A DNA stretch of 18,051 nt from Verrucomicrobiales bacterium (GCA_003484235.1 DNDP01000483.1:543-18593); one strand, 5' to 3'; positions 1-5,918 are shown, counted from the stretch's first letter. Program-made: numbers and translations. Notes: generated from the sequence alone by a model not told the origin.

Positions 1-1
1 T

Positions 2-379
2 CTGGTTGGGGCGGATGCCTACATCACAAAGGGCATTGCGATGGCAAAGCTGGCGGAAGTGCTTCTCCGGTTTGAACGGTGCGAAGGGCAGTGTCTGTGC
101 GTGGCGGGCACGGCTGCGACCTCGAAACGGAAGAACATGGCTCGTGGTGGGACACTGACGCTCTGCGAGGCCCGCGTGGTGGAGCTGTTGAGCCTAGGGC
201 TGACGCAGAAGGAGGTGGCGGCACAACTCGGATGCAGCCTGCGCAACGTGCAAAATCTCGTGGCTTCGGCACGACGACGAATGCGTGCCATTACCCTTGG
301 GCACCTGATTCGACTCTGGATCGAGCAGAACGGAGGTGTGCAAAAACACACCTATGCACGTCCGCGTGCTTGTTGGTAG
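2..379 (+). CDS. Response regulator, C-terminal part (receiver end plus LuxR-type HTH), 5' truncated by window edge
   Basis: The frame is open from base 2, so the true start lies outside the window. The first residues, LVGADAYITKG, fit the end of a CheY-like receiver domain, with the conserved lysine of the active site at window residue 10. After a linker comes a LuxR/NarL-type helix-turn-helix at about residues 52-98 (LTLCEARVVELLSLGLTQKEVAAQLG, then SLRNVQNLV as recognition helix). By family knowledge this is a NarL/FixJ-type DNA-binding regulator activated by phosphorylation. The 25-residue tail after the HTH (from GHLIRLW to the Trp before the stop) is longer than usual and not recognised. 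An internal ATG at 41 would give a 112-residue protein but would cut the receiver, so it is not the start. The next gene begins 38 bp downstream on the same strand, so this regulator could control the small exported peptide. That is inference. Confidence 0.8.
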   Translation: MVGADAYITKGIAMAKLAEVLLRFERCEGQCLCVAGTAATSKRKNMARGGTLTLCEARVVELLSLGLTQKEVAAQLGCSLRNVQNLVASARRRMRAITLGHLIRLWIEQNGGVQKHTYARPRACW

Positions 380-384
380 AAAGT

Positions 385-392
385 TCACGTGA
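385..392. promoter_or_regulatory. Perfect 8-bp palindrome TCACGTGA upstream of the small Cys-rich peptide gene
   Basis: TCACGTGA is a perfect palindrome that ends 25 bp before the ATG at 418 and just after the regulator's stop codon. It could be half of an operator or a chance occurrence. No matching -35/-10 pair could be assigned with confidence. The leader between it and the ATG is A-rich and has no Shine-Dalgarno sequence. Confidence 0.25.
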
Positions 393-417
393 GTCAACTC
401 AAACAACTAAAAACTAT

Positions 418-639
418 ATGAACAAACGTTTAGCCAAACTTGTTGCGATGGTATTCTTAACGGGAACTGCGTTGGCTGTGGTGCCAGCAGCATATGCGTG
501 TTACGAGGGGAACACATCGACTGGCTCCTGTTGCATCCCCGTAAACGGAGAACAATGCTGTGTCACGTGTGGAACGGGGGAGGCTTGCAAATTCAAGTAC
601 GATTCCAACAATAACTTGCTTGGAGTTTATTGTGACTGA
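418..639 (+). CDS. Small exported 8-cysteine peptide (73 aa), unknown function
   Basis: The ATG at 418 gives a textbook signal peptide: positive start MNKRLAK, hydrophobic core AMVFLTGTALAVV, and signal peptidase I site AYA before residue 28. A longer in-frame reading overlaps the upstream gene and lacks this signal, so 418 is preferred. The predicted mature chain of about 46 residues has eight cysteines (28, 38, 39, 47, 48, 51, 57, 72), including two CC pairs, a CxxC between 48 and 51, and a cysteine one residue before the C-terminus. This suggests four disulfides in the periplasm or outside the cell. The AYAC could be read as a poor lipobox, but position -3 is not Leu, Val or Ile. No family is recognised. 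A second exported protein with the same cysteine count lies at 4337-4684. The region is lower in G+C than most of the window. No Shine-Dalgarno site is visible; the leader is A-rich. Confidence 0.72.
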   Translation: MNKRLAKLVAMVFLTGTALAVVPAAYACYEGNTSTGSCCIPVNGEQCCVTCGTGEACKFKYDSNNNLLGVYCD

Positions 640-790
640 GACCTGCCATTTGCAATTCCCACAGAGTATTCTGGACTGGTCAACTCTGGCGGTTTGGAAT
701 GTCGGCTCGCTGAGGCTAGTTGAGGGTGAGGGGTATGCGGCCTGACGGGTGCCTTCTTCTACGGCTTCTTGGTTCTTAACGATTCGGAAA

Positions 791-1612
791 ATGAGTGCTG
801 AGAAACGTCGAACAAAGTCGGTTATTCTGATCTTTTGCCTACCCGCGTTACTAATGGTAGGTTTGGTTGGACTCAAAAAACAGGGGCTGCTCGGTAGCAA
901 CAATGTAGTGGTGTCACGCGAGGCTCTGCAAAGATCGCTGAATATTTGGAACAGTGGAGAGTTCTTGCCGGTCGCGGAATCAGACCGTCTTAGACAGGCT
1001 ATCGACGAGCTCCTATCTGGTACAGAGATCCCCAAAATCGCGAAAGAAAAGGCAGGAATCACAATTCACCGACTTTTGGAAGGCTATGCCAATAGAGATT
1101 GGGAGTCGTTTGCGTCAGCACGAATTCCTTCCTCTCAGTTCAGAATCTTGCCTGACGTTGCTGTAGCGCTGCGGAAGTATGGCCCTGGAGATGCCGAAGG
1201 ACTTTCTTTGACAAATGTGTATCGCGCCATTTGGGAAGGCGCTTTCGAAGACTCCCCGTTGTTCTCCTCAGTTTCCTTTGTCAGCAGCTCGTTGACGGTG
1301 CTCAAACTCAATCGTACTGCGTTGACGGGATATGTGCAATTTCCCGAGTTCACTGAAAGAACCAATCAGAATTGGGGGGCGGCGACCCCTACTTTAGCTC
1401 TGAACTACGATCAATTGATTGAGAAGCCCGCAGAAAAGGAATCGACGATTCTTACGCTACGGTTCTTTTTCTTTGGGAGTCGAGGGGATGAAGAGGGCGC
1501 CAGACCTTTTATGTTTGTGTTCGTTTGGGATGAGCAAGGTGCGCTGTGGGTGCCTTGGCAGTTTACACATGCGCAAGCAAGGCCTACGAAGCACACGCTC
1601 AGGTTTTTTTGA
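791..1612 (+). CDS. Membrane-anchored protein of unknown function (273 aa)
   Basis: The ATG at 791 gives a short basic start (MSAEKRRTK) followed by one membrane helix at about residues 9-29 (SVILIFCLPALLMVGLVGL). The remaining roughly 240 residues lie on the far side of the membrane and have mixed helix and strand character. A GTG at 749 would add 14 residues with no benefit. There is no cysteine outside the helix and no motif that I recognise. The gene ends on a run of eight T (1603-1610) that supplies the last two Phe codons and the T of the TGA, so the C-terminus is sensitive to slippage or a sequencing error: one T fewer would add 39 residues with a hydrophobic stretch. It lies between the 8-Cys peptide and the MauE-like gene in the low-GC block. 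A similar design (N-terminal signal or anchor, large outside domain) recurs at 3195-4340, but I see no clear sequence similarity. Confidence 0.68.
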   Translation: MSAEKRRTKSVILIFCLPALLMVGLVGLKKQGLLGSNNVVVSREALQRSLNIWNSGEFLPVAESDRLRQAIDELLSGTEIPKIAKEKAGITIHRLLEGYANRDWESFASARIPSSQFRILPDVAVALRKYGPGDAEGLSLTNVYRAIWEGAFEDSPLFSSVSFVSSSLTVLKLNRTALTGYVQFPEFTERTNQNWGAATPTLALNYDQLIEKPAEKESTILTLRFFFFGSRGDEEGARPFMFVFVWDEQGALWVPWQFTHAQARPTKHTLRFF

Positions 1613-1678
1613 CTTTGCGCATTGTGGCACGCGTAGATGGATTCAACTCATTTTGATTGCATCATTGACCTGCCAGCT

Positions 1679-1720
1679 GTCTCCCCCTTTTGTGGCGAAC
1701 CTGCAAATGGAGACAAAAGG
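1679..1720. promoter_or_regulatory. Overlapping inverted repeats in the gap before the MauE-like gene
   Basis: CCTTTTGT (1686-1693) is mirrored by ACAAAAGG (1713-1720) with 19 bases between them. GTCTCC (1679-1684) is mirrored by GGAGAC (1709-1714) in the same stretch. The two pairings exclude each other in RNA, so this could be an operator, a switch-like leader or chance. It is not followed by a T-tract and so is not a standard terminator for the preceding gene. The gap 1613-1817 shows no other clear feature. Confidence 0.3.
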
Positions 1721-1817
1721 ATTTCGGTGATAGTACATCAGAGCGATTTTACCACTGGAATAAGGACGTCCCCTGCTGGTTCAGCGAATGGAAATGGTTC
1801 TGCACGTCTTATCAACG

Positions 1818-2291
1818 ATGATGAAGCGTAAATTCACTTTTGTTGTCGGTGCAGCCCTTCTAATCACTGCGATCGCAAAGGTTTGGGGCTCATTCGGCGA
1901 TGCCACTCTGTTTGGTGTGAGCGATCCTGTGTTTGGGGTTTCTTTCCGGGTCTTGATGATCTTCTCTGCTTTGCTTGAGTTTGGTGTTGGGCTAGTCTGC
2001 TTTCGAAAATCAACGATGTATGGCCTTGGTGCAATCGCCTGGGTTTCTACAGTTTTGCTTGTCTACCGCTTCAGTCTTTGGTGGATCGGTTGGAAAAAGC
2101 CCTGTAAATGTCTGGGAAACCTAACCGACGCGCTGCACATATCGCCGCAACTTGCGGACGACGTAATGAAGGGGCTGCTGGCCTTCATGTTCATCGGCAG
2201 CGTTTCGCTGCTCGTCATGCACTATCGGCAGAATCGCGCGGCCGGTTCCCTTTCACCGTCCGTGCCTGAGCCAGATCAGACGTTGTCGTGA
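1818..2291 (+). CDS. MauE/DoxX-like redox-associated membrane protein
   Basis: Four hydrophobic helices can be read: FTFVVGAALLITAIAKVW, FRVLMIFSALLEFGVGLVCF, LGAIAWVSTVLLVYRFSLWWIG and LLAFMFIGSVSLLVM. Between helices 3 and 4 is PCKCLG, a CxCxG motif in the place where MauE/DoxX-type proteins carry a redox cysteine pair. MauE of methylamine utilisation is known to be needed for a disulfide-rich periplasmic enzyme, and relatives are thought to pass electrons to or from quinone and a thioredoxin-like partner. Such a partner is not in the window. The start is uncertain: ATG at 1818 or 1821 leads straight into MKRKFTF and the first helix, while ATG at 1788 adds ten unlikely residues. None has a Shine-Dalgarno site. 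The C-terminal tail after helix 4 is cytoplasmic or disordered. Two exported 8-Cys products nearby are possible substrates; that is inference. Confidence 0.7.
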   Translation: MMKRKFTFVVGAALLITAIAKVWGSFGDATLFGVSDPVFGVSFRVLMIFSALLEFGVGLVCFRKSTMYGLGAIAWVSTVLLVYRFSLWWIGWKKPCKCLGNLTDALHISPQLADDVMKGLLAFMFIGSVSLLVMHYRQNRAAGSLSPSVPEPDQTLS

Positions 2292-2305
2292 AGGGGTCTT
2301 TGCCC

Positions 2306-3154
2306 ATGCCGTCCTTGCGGCCGCGGGTTCTGGCCGAACCGGAGTTCGGCGCTCCCATCCACCAAGCCTTCACCCTGGTCGAGCTCCTCGTCGTCATCGC
2401 CATCATCGGTGTGCTGGCGGCGCTGACGGCGGGAGCGGTGAGCCGCTCCAAGGGCACCGCGCAACGAACGGCCTGCCTGAGCAACCATCGCCAGCTCTTC
2501 CTCGGCTGGCAGATGTACGCCGATGATCACCAGGGCCAGCTCGTCATCAACGTGGATGACGGCGACAACCGGCCCTTCACCAACTGGGTGGCGGGGTTCC
2601 TGTCCAAACCCGGTGACGGACAGAACGCCGAGCTGCTGGTGGACCGGAACCGCTCGCTGCTCGCGCGGTACGTGCCCAATGCCAAGGTTTACAAATGTCC
2701 GTCGGACAAATCGAAGTTCGTCCGCAGCGTGTCCATGAACAACCGCATGAACCCGATCCGCCCGACGGCAGGCACATTTCCGCTGGTGCTCGGCGGTTAC
2801 GGGACCAACTTCATGATCTACCGGCGCACCGGTGACCTGGGCAACCCGGCCAAACTCTTTGTCATCCTTGACGAGCGGAGCGACAGCATCAACGAAGGCA
2901 ACTTCGCCACCGACCTGAGCAACACGGGCACGTTCGACGGGCACGGGACGCCGAGTCCGTTTTGGTGGATGGACACGCCCGGCAGCTATCACCACAACGG
3001 CGTGGTGCTCTCCTTCGGGGATGGACACGTCGAACATCACAAATGGGTGGAGAGCACGACACTGGGCCCAATTGGCATCACCGGCCCGCGCCACACCAGC
3101 GCCACCGACCAGGACGTCGCGTGGCTGCAGGAGAGAGCGGCCGAACGGAGGTAG
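2306..3154 (+). CDS. Prepilin-type N-terminal cleavage/methylation protein with H-X9-DG C-terminal motif
   Basis: A leader of about 21 residues ends in HQA, followed by FTLVELLVVIAIIGVLAAL, the class III signal cut by prepilin peptidase, with Glu at mature position 5. Ala replaces the usual Gly at -1. Near the C-terminus is HHNGVVLSFGDGHVEHHKW, an exact H-X9-DG motif, typical of the very large pseudopilin-like families of Verrucomicrobia and Planctomycetes. At 282 residues it is far longer than a major pilin, so it is likely a surface or periplasmic protein inserted through a type II/IV-pilus-like system; the function is unknown. ATG 2306 is preferred because AAGGGG lies about 9 bases upstream. 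GTG at 2288 would overlap the MauE-like stop as GTGA and add six residues. G+C content rises sharply at this gene compared with the preceding block. Confidence 0.88.
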   Translation: MPSLRPRVLAEPEFGAPIHQAFTLVELLVVIAIIGVLAALTAGAVSRSKGTAQRTACLSNHRQLFLGWQMYADDHQGQLVINVDDGDNRPFTNWVAGFLSKPGDGQNAELLVDRNRSLLARYVPNAKVYKCPSDKSKFVRSVSMNNRMNPIRPTAGTFPLVLGGYGTNFMIYRRTGDLGNPAKLFVILDERSDSINEGNFATDLSNTGTFDGHGTPSPFWWMDTPGSYHHNGVVLSFGDGHVEHHKWVESTTLGPIGITGPRHTSATDQDVAWLQERAAERR

Positions 3155-3194
3155 AACCTGAAATGTTTAATCATTCCCCTCACACCGGGCACGT

Positions 3195-4340
3195 ATGAAA
3201 CTTTTGATCAAGAGACTCGCCGGCTGGAGCGAGGTTGTGGGACGCCTATCGATTGTAATGATAGTGATCGCATCGGGATTCCTGTGTGCGGGCGAGAACT
3301 TCACGGCCGAAGGGCGAGGTGAGGCGCGGCTCTTCGAGCGCGGCGAGTTGCGCGAGACGCAGACGGCAATGTTTTCAGTGGCGGCAAGTGGGACAAACTG
3401 GTTCATCCACGTGCAACAGACCGGTTCGAGCCGGGCACAAGAGCGGGCCGTCTCGTTGGACTATCGGAGCTTTCCGATGGGTCTCAATGTGGTCACCTTG
3501 GGGTATTTTGACAAAGGAACGCTCGAACGCATGCATTCAGATTTTGCCGGCCATGAATTGCACGGAATGGCTTGGGTGGAGCGGACCGTGGTGCCGCGAG
3601 GTGACAGCTCGATCTGGATCTCGCCTCTCTGGTATGCATTGTGTTCCAGCGTATATTTGGAAAATCATGGCGAGGGCCCGGTCGAGCCACCATACAATCT
3701 GGATGGCGACTTGGAATACTTTCAAAAAGGCCGGACGAACGTTCTTGCGCGGTGGAGGCTGGTCGATGCGGCCACCGGCTTGCCGGAAGTCATCACGTTT
3801 CTTCACTCCGGCGTGTGGCGGGATCATCTGGGCCAGGAACGCCGACTTCCCGAGCCATGGTCGGACGGCTTCACCAACGCCACGCTACGAGCTGTTTGGG
3901 ATACCAATACAGCGGGCAGCTACCAACCGGTGTCCTTTCATTTTGAAGTCGCACAGCCCGAATCCATTTCCGGTCGGCCGGACGTGCTGCGCAGCATGCT
4001 GACCGTGGAGTTTCAGGTGGAGCGTTTTGAGCGTGTCGCCTCCATTCCGGATCCCCCTGTCCGTTTGTCGGGCAACTTCACGTTTACGGACCGCCGCTTC
4101 ATGCATCCCGGTTTCGAGGTCGCCAGGCTGAACTATGTAACCAATCGGGTGCTCTCGGACGAGGAAGTTACGGCGCTGCCGCAGTTCGCTCACCGTCAGC
4201 AACAGTTTTTGGCCGCTTCAGGGCGTCGCGGCCCCACGCTCGGGATTCGTTTGGCGTTCATCGGCATTCTGCTCGTCAGCGCCGCTGGTCTTTTTTGGCT
4301 CCTTCGAAGATCAAGAAACTCAACCGCATCCCCATCATGA
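3195..4340 (+). CDS. Exported protein of unknown function with N-terminal signal and C-terminal membrane helix (381 aa)
   Basis: The protein starts MKLLIKRLAGW and has a hydrophobic segment at about residues 17-32 (LSIVMIVIASGFLCAG) that could be a signal peptide or anchor. A long polar domain follows, then a second helix near the end (LAFIGILLVSAAGLFWLL) and a basic tail RRSRNS, the stop-transfer pattern of a type I membrane protein. Most of the chain would therefore face the periplasm. I recognise no catalytic motif. The middle has aromatic-rich strands and NG-type turns that suggest a beta-rich fold. The stop overlaps the start of the next gene as ATGA (4337-4340), which suggests translational coupling with the second 8-Cys exported protein and a shared role. 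The gap from the prepilin-like gene is 40 bp, compatible with one transcript. Confidence 0.72.
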   Translation: MKLLIKRLAGWSEVVGRLSIVMIVIASGFLCAGENFTAEGRGEARLFERGELRETQTAMFSVAASGTNWFIHVQQTGSSRAQERAVSLDYRSFPMGLNVVTLGYFDKGTLERMHSDFAGHELHGMAWVERTVVPRGDSSIWISPLWYALCSSVYLENHGEGPVEPPYNLDGDLEYFQKGRTNVLARWRLVDAATGLPEVITFLHSGVWRDHLGQERRLPEPWSDGFTNATLRAVWDTNTAGSYQPVSFHFEVAQPESISGRPDVLRSMLTVEFQVERFERVASIPDPPVRLSGNFTFTDRRFMHPGFEVARLNYVTNRVLSDEEVTALPQFAHRQQQFLAASGRRGPTLGIRLAFIGILLVSAAGLFWLLRRSRNSTASPS

Positions 4341-4684
4341 AGACCCTGTCAATAAATCGTTCACTCTCCGCCAGCCTCATCCTCTTCACAGCGTTTCTGG
4401 CTTACGCTTCCTGCGATCACATGTGGGATGCCATGGACACGGCCTACGCCGAGTGCAGCGGTACGGAGACGGGCGCCTGCAGCTATATCGAGGGCTCCAG
4501 TCCTATCGGTTGCGAGTTGAAGCTGTACTACAACTGCGCGAATGGCAGCGGCACCTATCCGGTTTTCAAACGCACTTGGACTGGCAGCTGCAAGTGGGGG
4601 TCGCTCTGGTGTCAAGGTGCCACCGCCGGTGCCTGGGCCGGGCCGCATCCGATGCAAACCACGACTTCGCAGAGTTGTCCGTAA
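4337..4684 (+). CDS. Exported 8-cysteine protein (115 aa), unknown function
   Basis: The ATG at 4337 overlaps the upstream stop by 4 bases (ATGA). The N-terminus MKTLSINRSLSASLILFTAF ends in LAYASC, giving a signal peptidase I site after AYA; YASC would be a weak lipobox. The mature part has eight cysteines (26, 40, 48, 59, 67, 85, 92, 114), the last one residue before the C-terminus, plus several Trp and Tyr and a Thr/Gln/Ser-rich tail. The likely state is a small disulfide-rich secreted domain. An in-frame ATG at 4295 lies inside the upstream gene and would place 14 polar residues before the signal, so it is rejected. No known family is recognised. It shares its signal-peptide end, cysteine count and penultimate cysteine with the peptide at 418-639, but the cysteine spacing differs, so homology is not shown. 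Confidence 0.72.
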   Translation: MKTLSINRSLSASLILFTAFLAYASCDHMWDAMDTAYAECSGTETGACSYIEGSSPIGCELKLYYNCANGSGTYPVFKRTWTGSCKWGSLWCQGATAGAWAGPHPMQTTTSQSCP

Positions 4685-4759
4685 ATCCCGTGCCGTGCAG
4701 GCGCGGCCAGTCGGAACATCGCGTGGCTGAAGGAACGGACGGCCGAGCGCAAAAAGTAG

Positions 4760-4778
4760 GACGGGCATCCTGCCTGTC
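4760..4778. repeat. Short hairpin repeat, REP-like (GACGGGCA / TGCCTGTC)
   Basis: GACGGGCA (4760-4767) and TGCCTGTC (4771-4778) pair over eight positions with one G-U wobble and the loop TCC. The motif 'GGACGGGCATCCTGCC' resembles short palindromes I recall as scattered through intergenic DNA of PVC-group genomes. Dispersal cannot be shown here because only one copy lies in the window. No T-tract follows, so it is not a standard terminator. Confidence 0.45.
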
Positions 4779-4931
4779 TCGGGTGGCGGGGCAAAGCGAA
4801 CTGAATGAACGCCAGATTCTTCAACAGGGGTAAACTGAAGGAGCGGACAATTCCTCACCCGGTCCATGCCGCTCTCGGTGCTCTCTGTTACCTCCTGTTT
4901 CTTCGGTTTGAAGCGGCGCGACACACGGTCC

Positions 4932-4953
4932 CTCCCTCATTGTATTGAGGGAG
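4932..4953 (+). other. Perfect 8-bp hairpin in the glycosyltransferase leader
   Basis: CTCCCTCA (4932-4939) pairs perfectly with TGAGGGAG (4946-4953) around the 6-base loop TTGTAT. It ends 41 bases before the preferred ATG at 4995. No T-tract follows. It could be a leader structure of the glycosyltransferase mRNA or a terminator remnant. If the longer 4866 start were right it would be coding, which seems less likely. Confidence 0.4.
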
Positions 4954-4994
4954 TACCGGCGGATATCCACTCTATCATCGCAAACGTGAACCCC

Positions 4995-5918
4995 ATGACT
5001 CCTGCCAAAAGCCAGCCGATCATCGGTGATGTCGCCCTGCCTCTGGCAGAGGCGGAGGCGGGGGTTCCACTGACGCCCGCTGACGCTCGTGGTGACAGGC
5101 TGGTAGCCTCCCCTGCCCTGGGAGTGGCCATGCCGGTGTTCAACGAGGAACGTTGGCTGGACGTCATCCTTGAGCGTGTGCTCGGCCGGCCGGAAGTGGC
5201 GCTGATCGTCGCCGTCGACGACGGCTCGTCCGATGGGTCCTGGGCGAAGCTGCAAGCCTGGGCGGCAAAGGAACCACGGGTTCACGTCATTCAGCACGAA
5301 CGCAACCGCGGTAAAGGCGCGGCCATCCGCACCGCACTGGCGCGTTTGACCACGCCGCTGATTCTGATCCAGGACGCCGACCTCGAATATGATCCAGCCG
5401 ATTACCCGCGTTTGCTCGCGCCCATCCAGCGCGGCGAGGCGGAGGTGGTGTACGGTTCGCGCTTTGCCAACAACGAGAGGGCCGGCGTCTCTCGGTCCGT
5501 GGACTTGAGCTCGGCAGGAGCCTCGCCCTACCATGCCGGGAGGGCCGGCGTACCGCCGTCCGTGAATTCAGGAACCGTTTCGCCCAGCGAAATCAGTCCT
5601 TCACGGGGTTGGCATCGTCTGGGCAATCGGATGTTGACGTGGGCGGCCAACCGCATGACCGGCCTGCAACTCACCGACGAGGCGACCTGCTACAAACTGT
5701 TCAAGCGCGACGTGCTGCAGCGGATCGAGCTGACCGAGGAGGGATTTGGATTCTGTCCCGAAGTGACCGCCAAGGTGGCGCGGTTGATCCGCCGCGGCGA
5801 AGTGCGGCTGGTGGAAGTGCCGATCACCTATCGCGGCCGGACCCGGGCGGAGGGCAAGAAGATCCGGCTGCGGGACGGCTGGTCGGCCCTCCAATGTCTC
5901 TGGCGCCACACGCGCTGA
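4995..5918 (+). CDS. Family 2 glycosyltransferase, dolichol/undecaprenyl-phosphate sugar transferase type, with internal repeat insertion
   Basis: Family motifs are clear and in order: PVFNEERW, DDGSSDGS (nucleotide-sugar binding), NRGKGAAIRTAL, the metal-binding DADLEYDP, YGSRF, then WHRLGNRMLTWAANRMTG, LTDEATCYKLFKRDVL and the EEGFGFCPEVTAKVAR segment. These match the DPM1-like branch, which moves a sugar from a nucleotide donor to a polyprenyl phosphate on the cytoplasmic membrane face. No membrane helices are present at either end. ATG 4995 is preferred; the N-terminal 40 residues are low in complexity, and ATG 4866 would add 43 unrelated residues. Between YGSRF and WHRLGN, where relatives have a short link, there are about 45 extra residues rich in Ser, Gly, Pro and Ala, encoded by a repeated DNA element (5477-5564). 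The insertion keeps the frame, so the enzyme may still work. The product sugar is not predictable. Confidence 0.88.
   Translation: MTPAKSQPIIGDVALPLAEAEAGVPLTPADARGDRLVASPALGVAMPVFNEERWLDVILERVLGRPEVALIVAVDDGSSDGSWAKLQAWAAKEPRVHVIQHERNRGKGAAIRTALARLTTPLILIQDADLEYDPADYPRLLAPIQRGEAEVVYGSRFANNERAGVSRSVDLSSAGASPYHAGRAGVPPSVNSGTVSPSEISPSRGWHRLGNRMLTWAANRMTGLQLTDEATCYKLFKRDVLQRIELTEEGFGFCPEVTAKVARLIRRGEVRLVEVPITYRGRTRAEGKKIRLRDGWSALQCLWRHTR
5477..5564. repeat. Two in-frame copies of a 25-bp element inside the glycosyltransferase gene
   Basis: Copy 1 (5477-5501) and copy 2 (5540-5564) share the 12-mer GAGGGCCGGCGT at the left and TCCGTG at the right, about 21 of 25 positions in total. The 63-base offset keeps frame, giving RAGVSRSV and RAGVPPSV. 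Copy 2 can fold as GGCCGGCG-TAC-CGCCGTCC with one mismatch. This looks like a small dispersed palindromic element that entered a surface loop of the protein. Confidence 0.65.

Larger units (their letters stand above)
4685..4994. other. Repeat-bearing gap between the Cys-rich locus and the glycosyltransferase
   Basis: This 310-base stretch holds no convincing gene. It contains two hairpins, listed separately (4760-4778 and 4932-4953). The glycosyltransferase frame stays open upstream to 4866, so a longer protein starting there cannot be ruled out, but those residues do not belong to the family fold. No promoter pair could be assigned. Confidence 0.5.

Noticed and set aside
356..376. GCACG-TCCG-CGTGC hairpin at the end of the response regulator gene as a terminator
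   Set aside because: The stem is only 5 bp, lies inside the coding region and has no proper T-tract.
1637..1831. 64-codon frame in the gap before the MauE-like gene
   Set aside because: No signal peptide, no motif, no ribosome site, and it overlaps the likely start of the next gene.
2276..3094. Long - strand reading frame opposite the prepilin-like gene
   Set aside because: It has no recognisable domain and mirrors a gene with strong motifs on the + strand; this is a GC-rich shadow frame.
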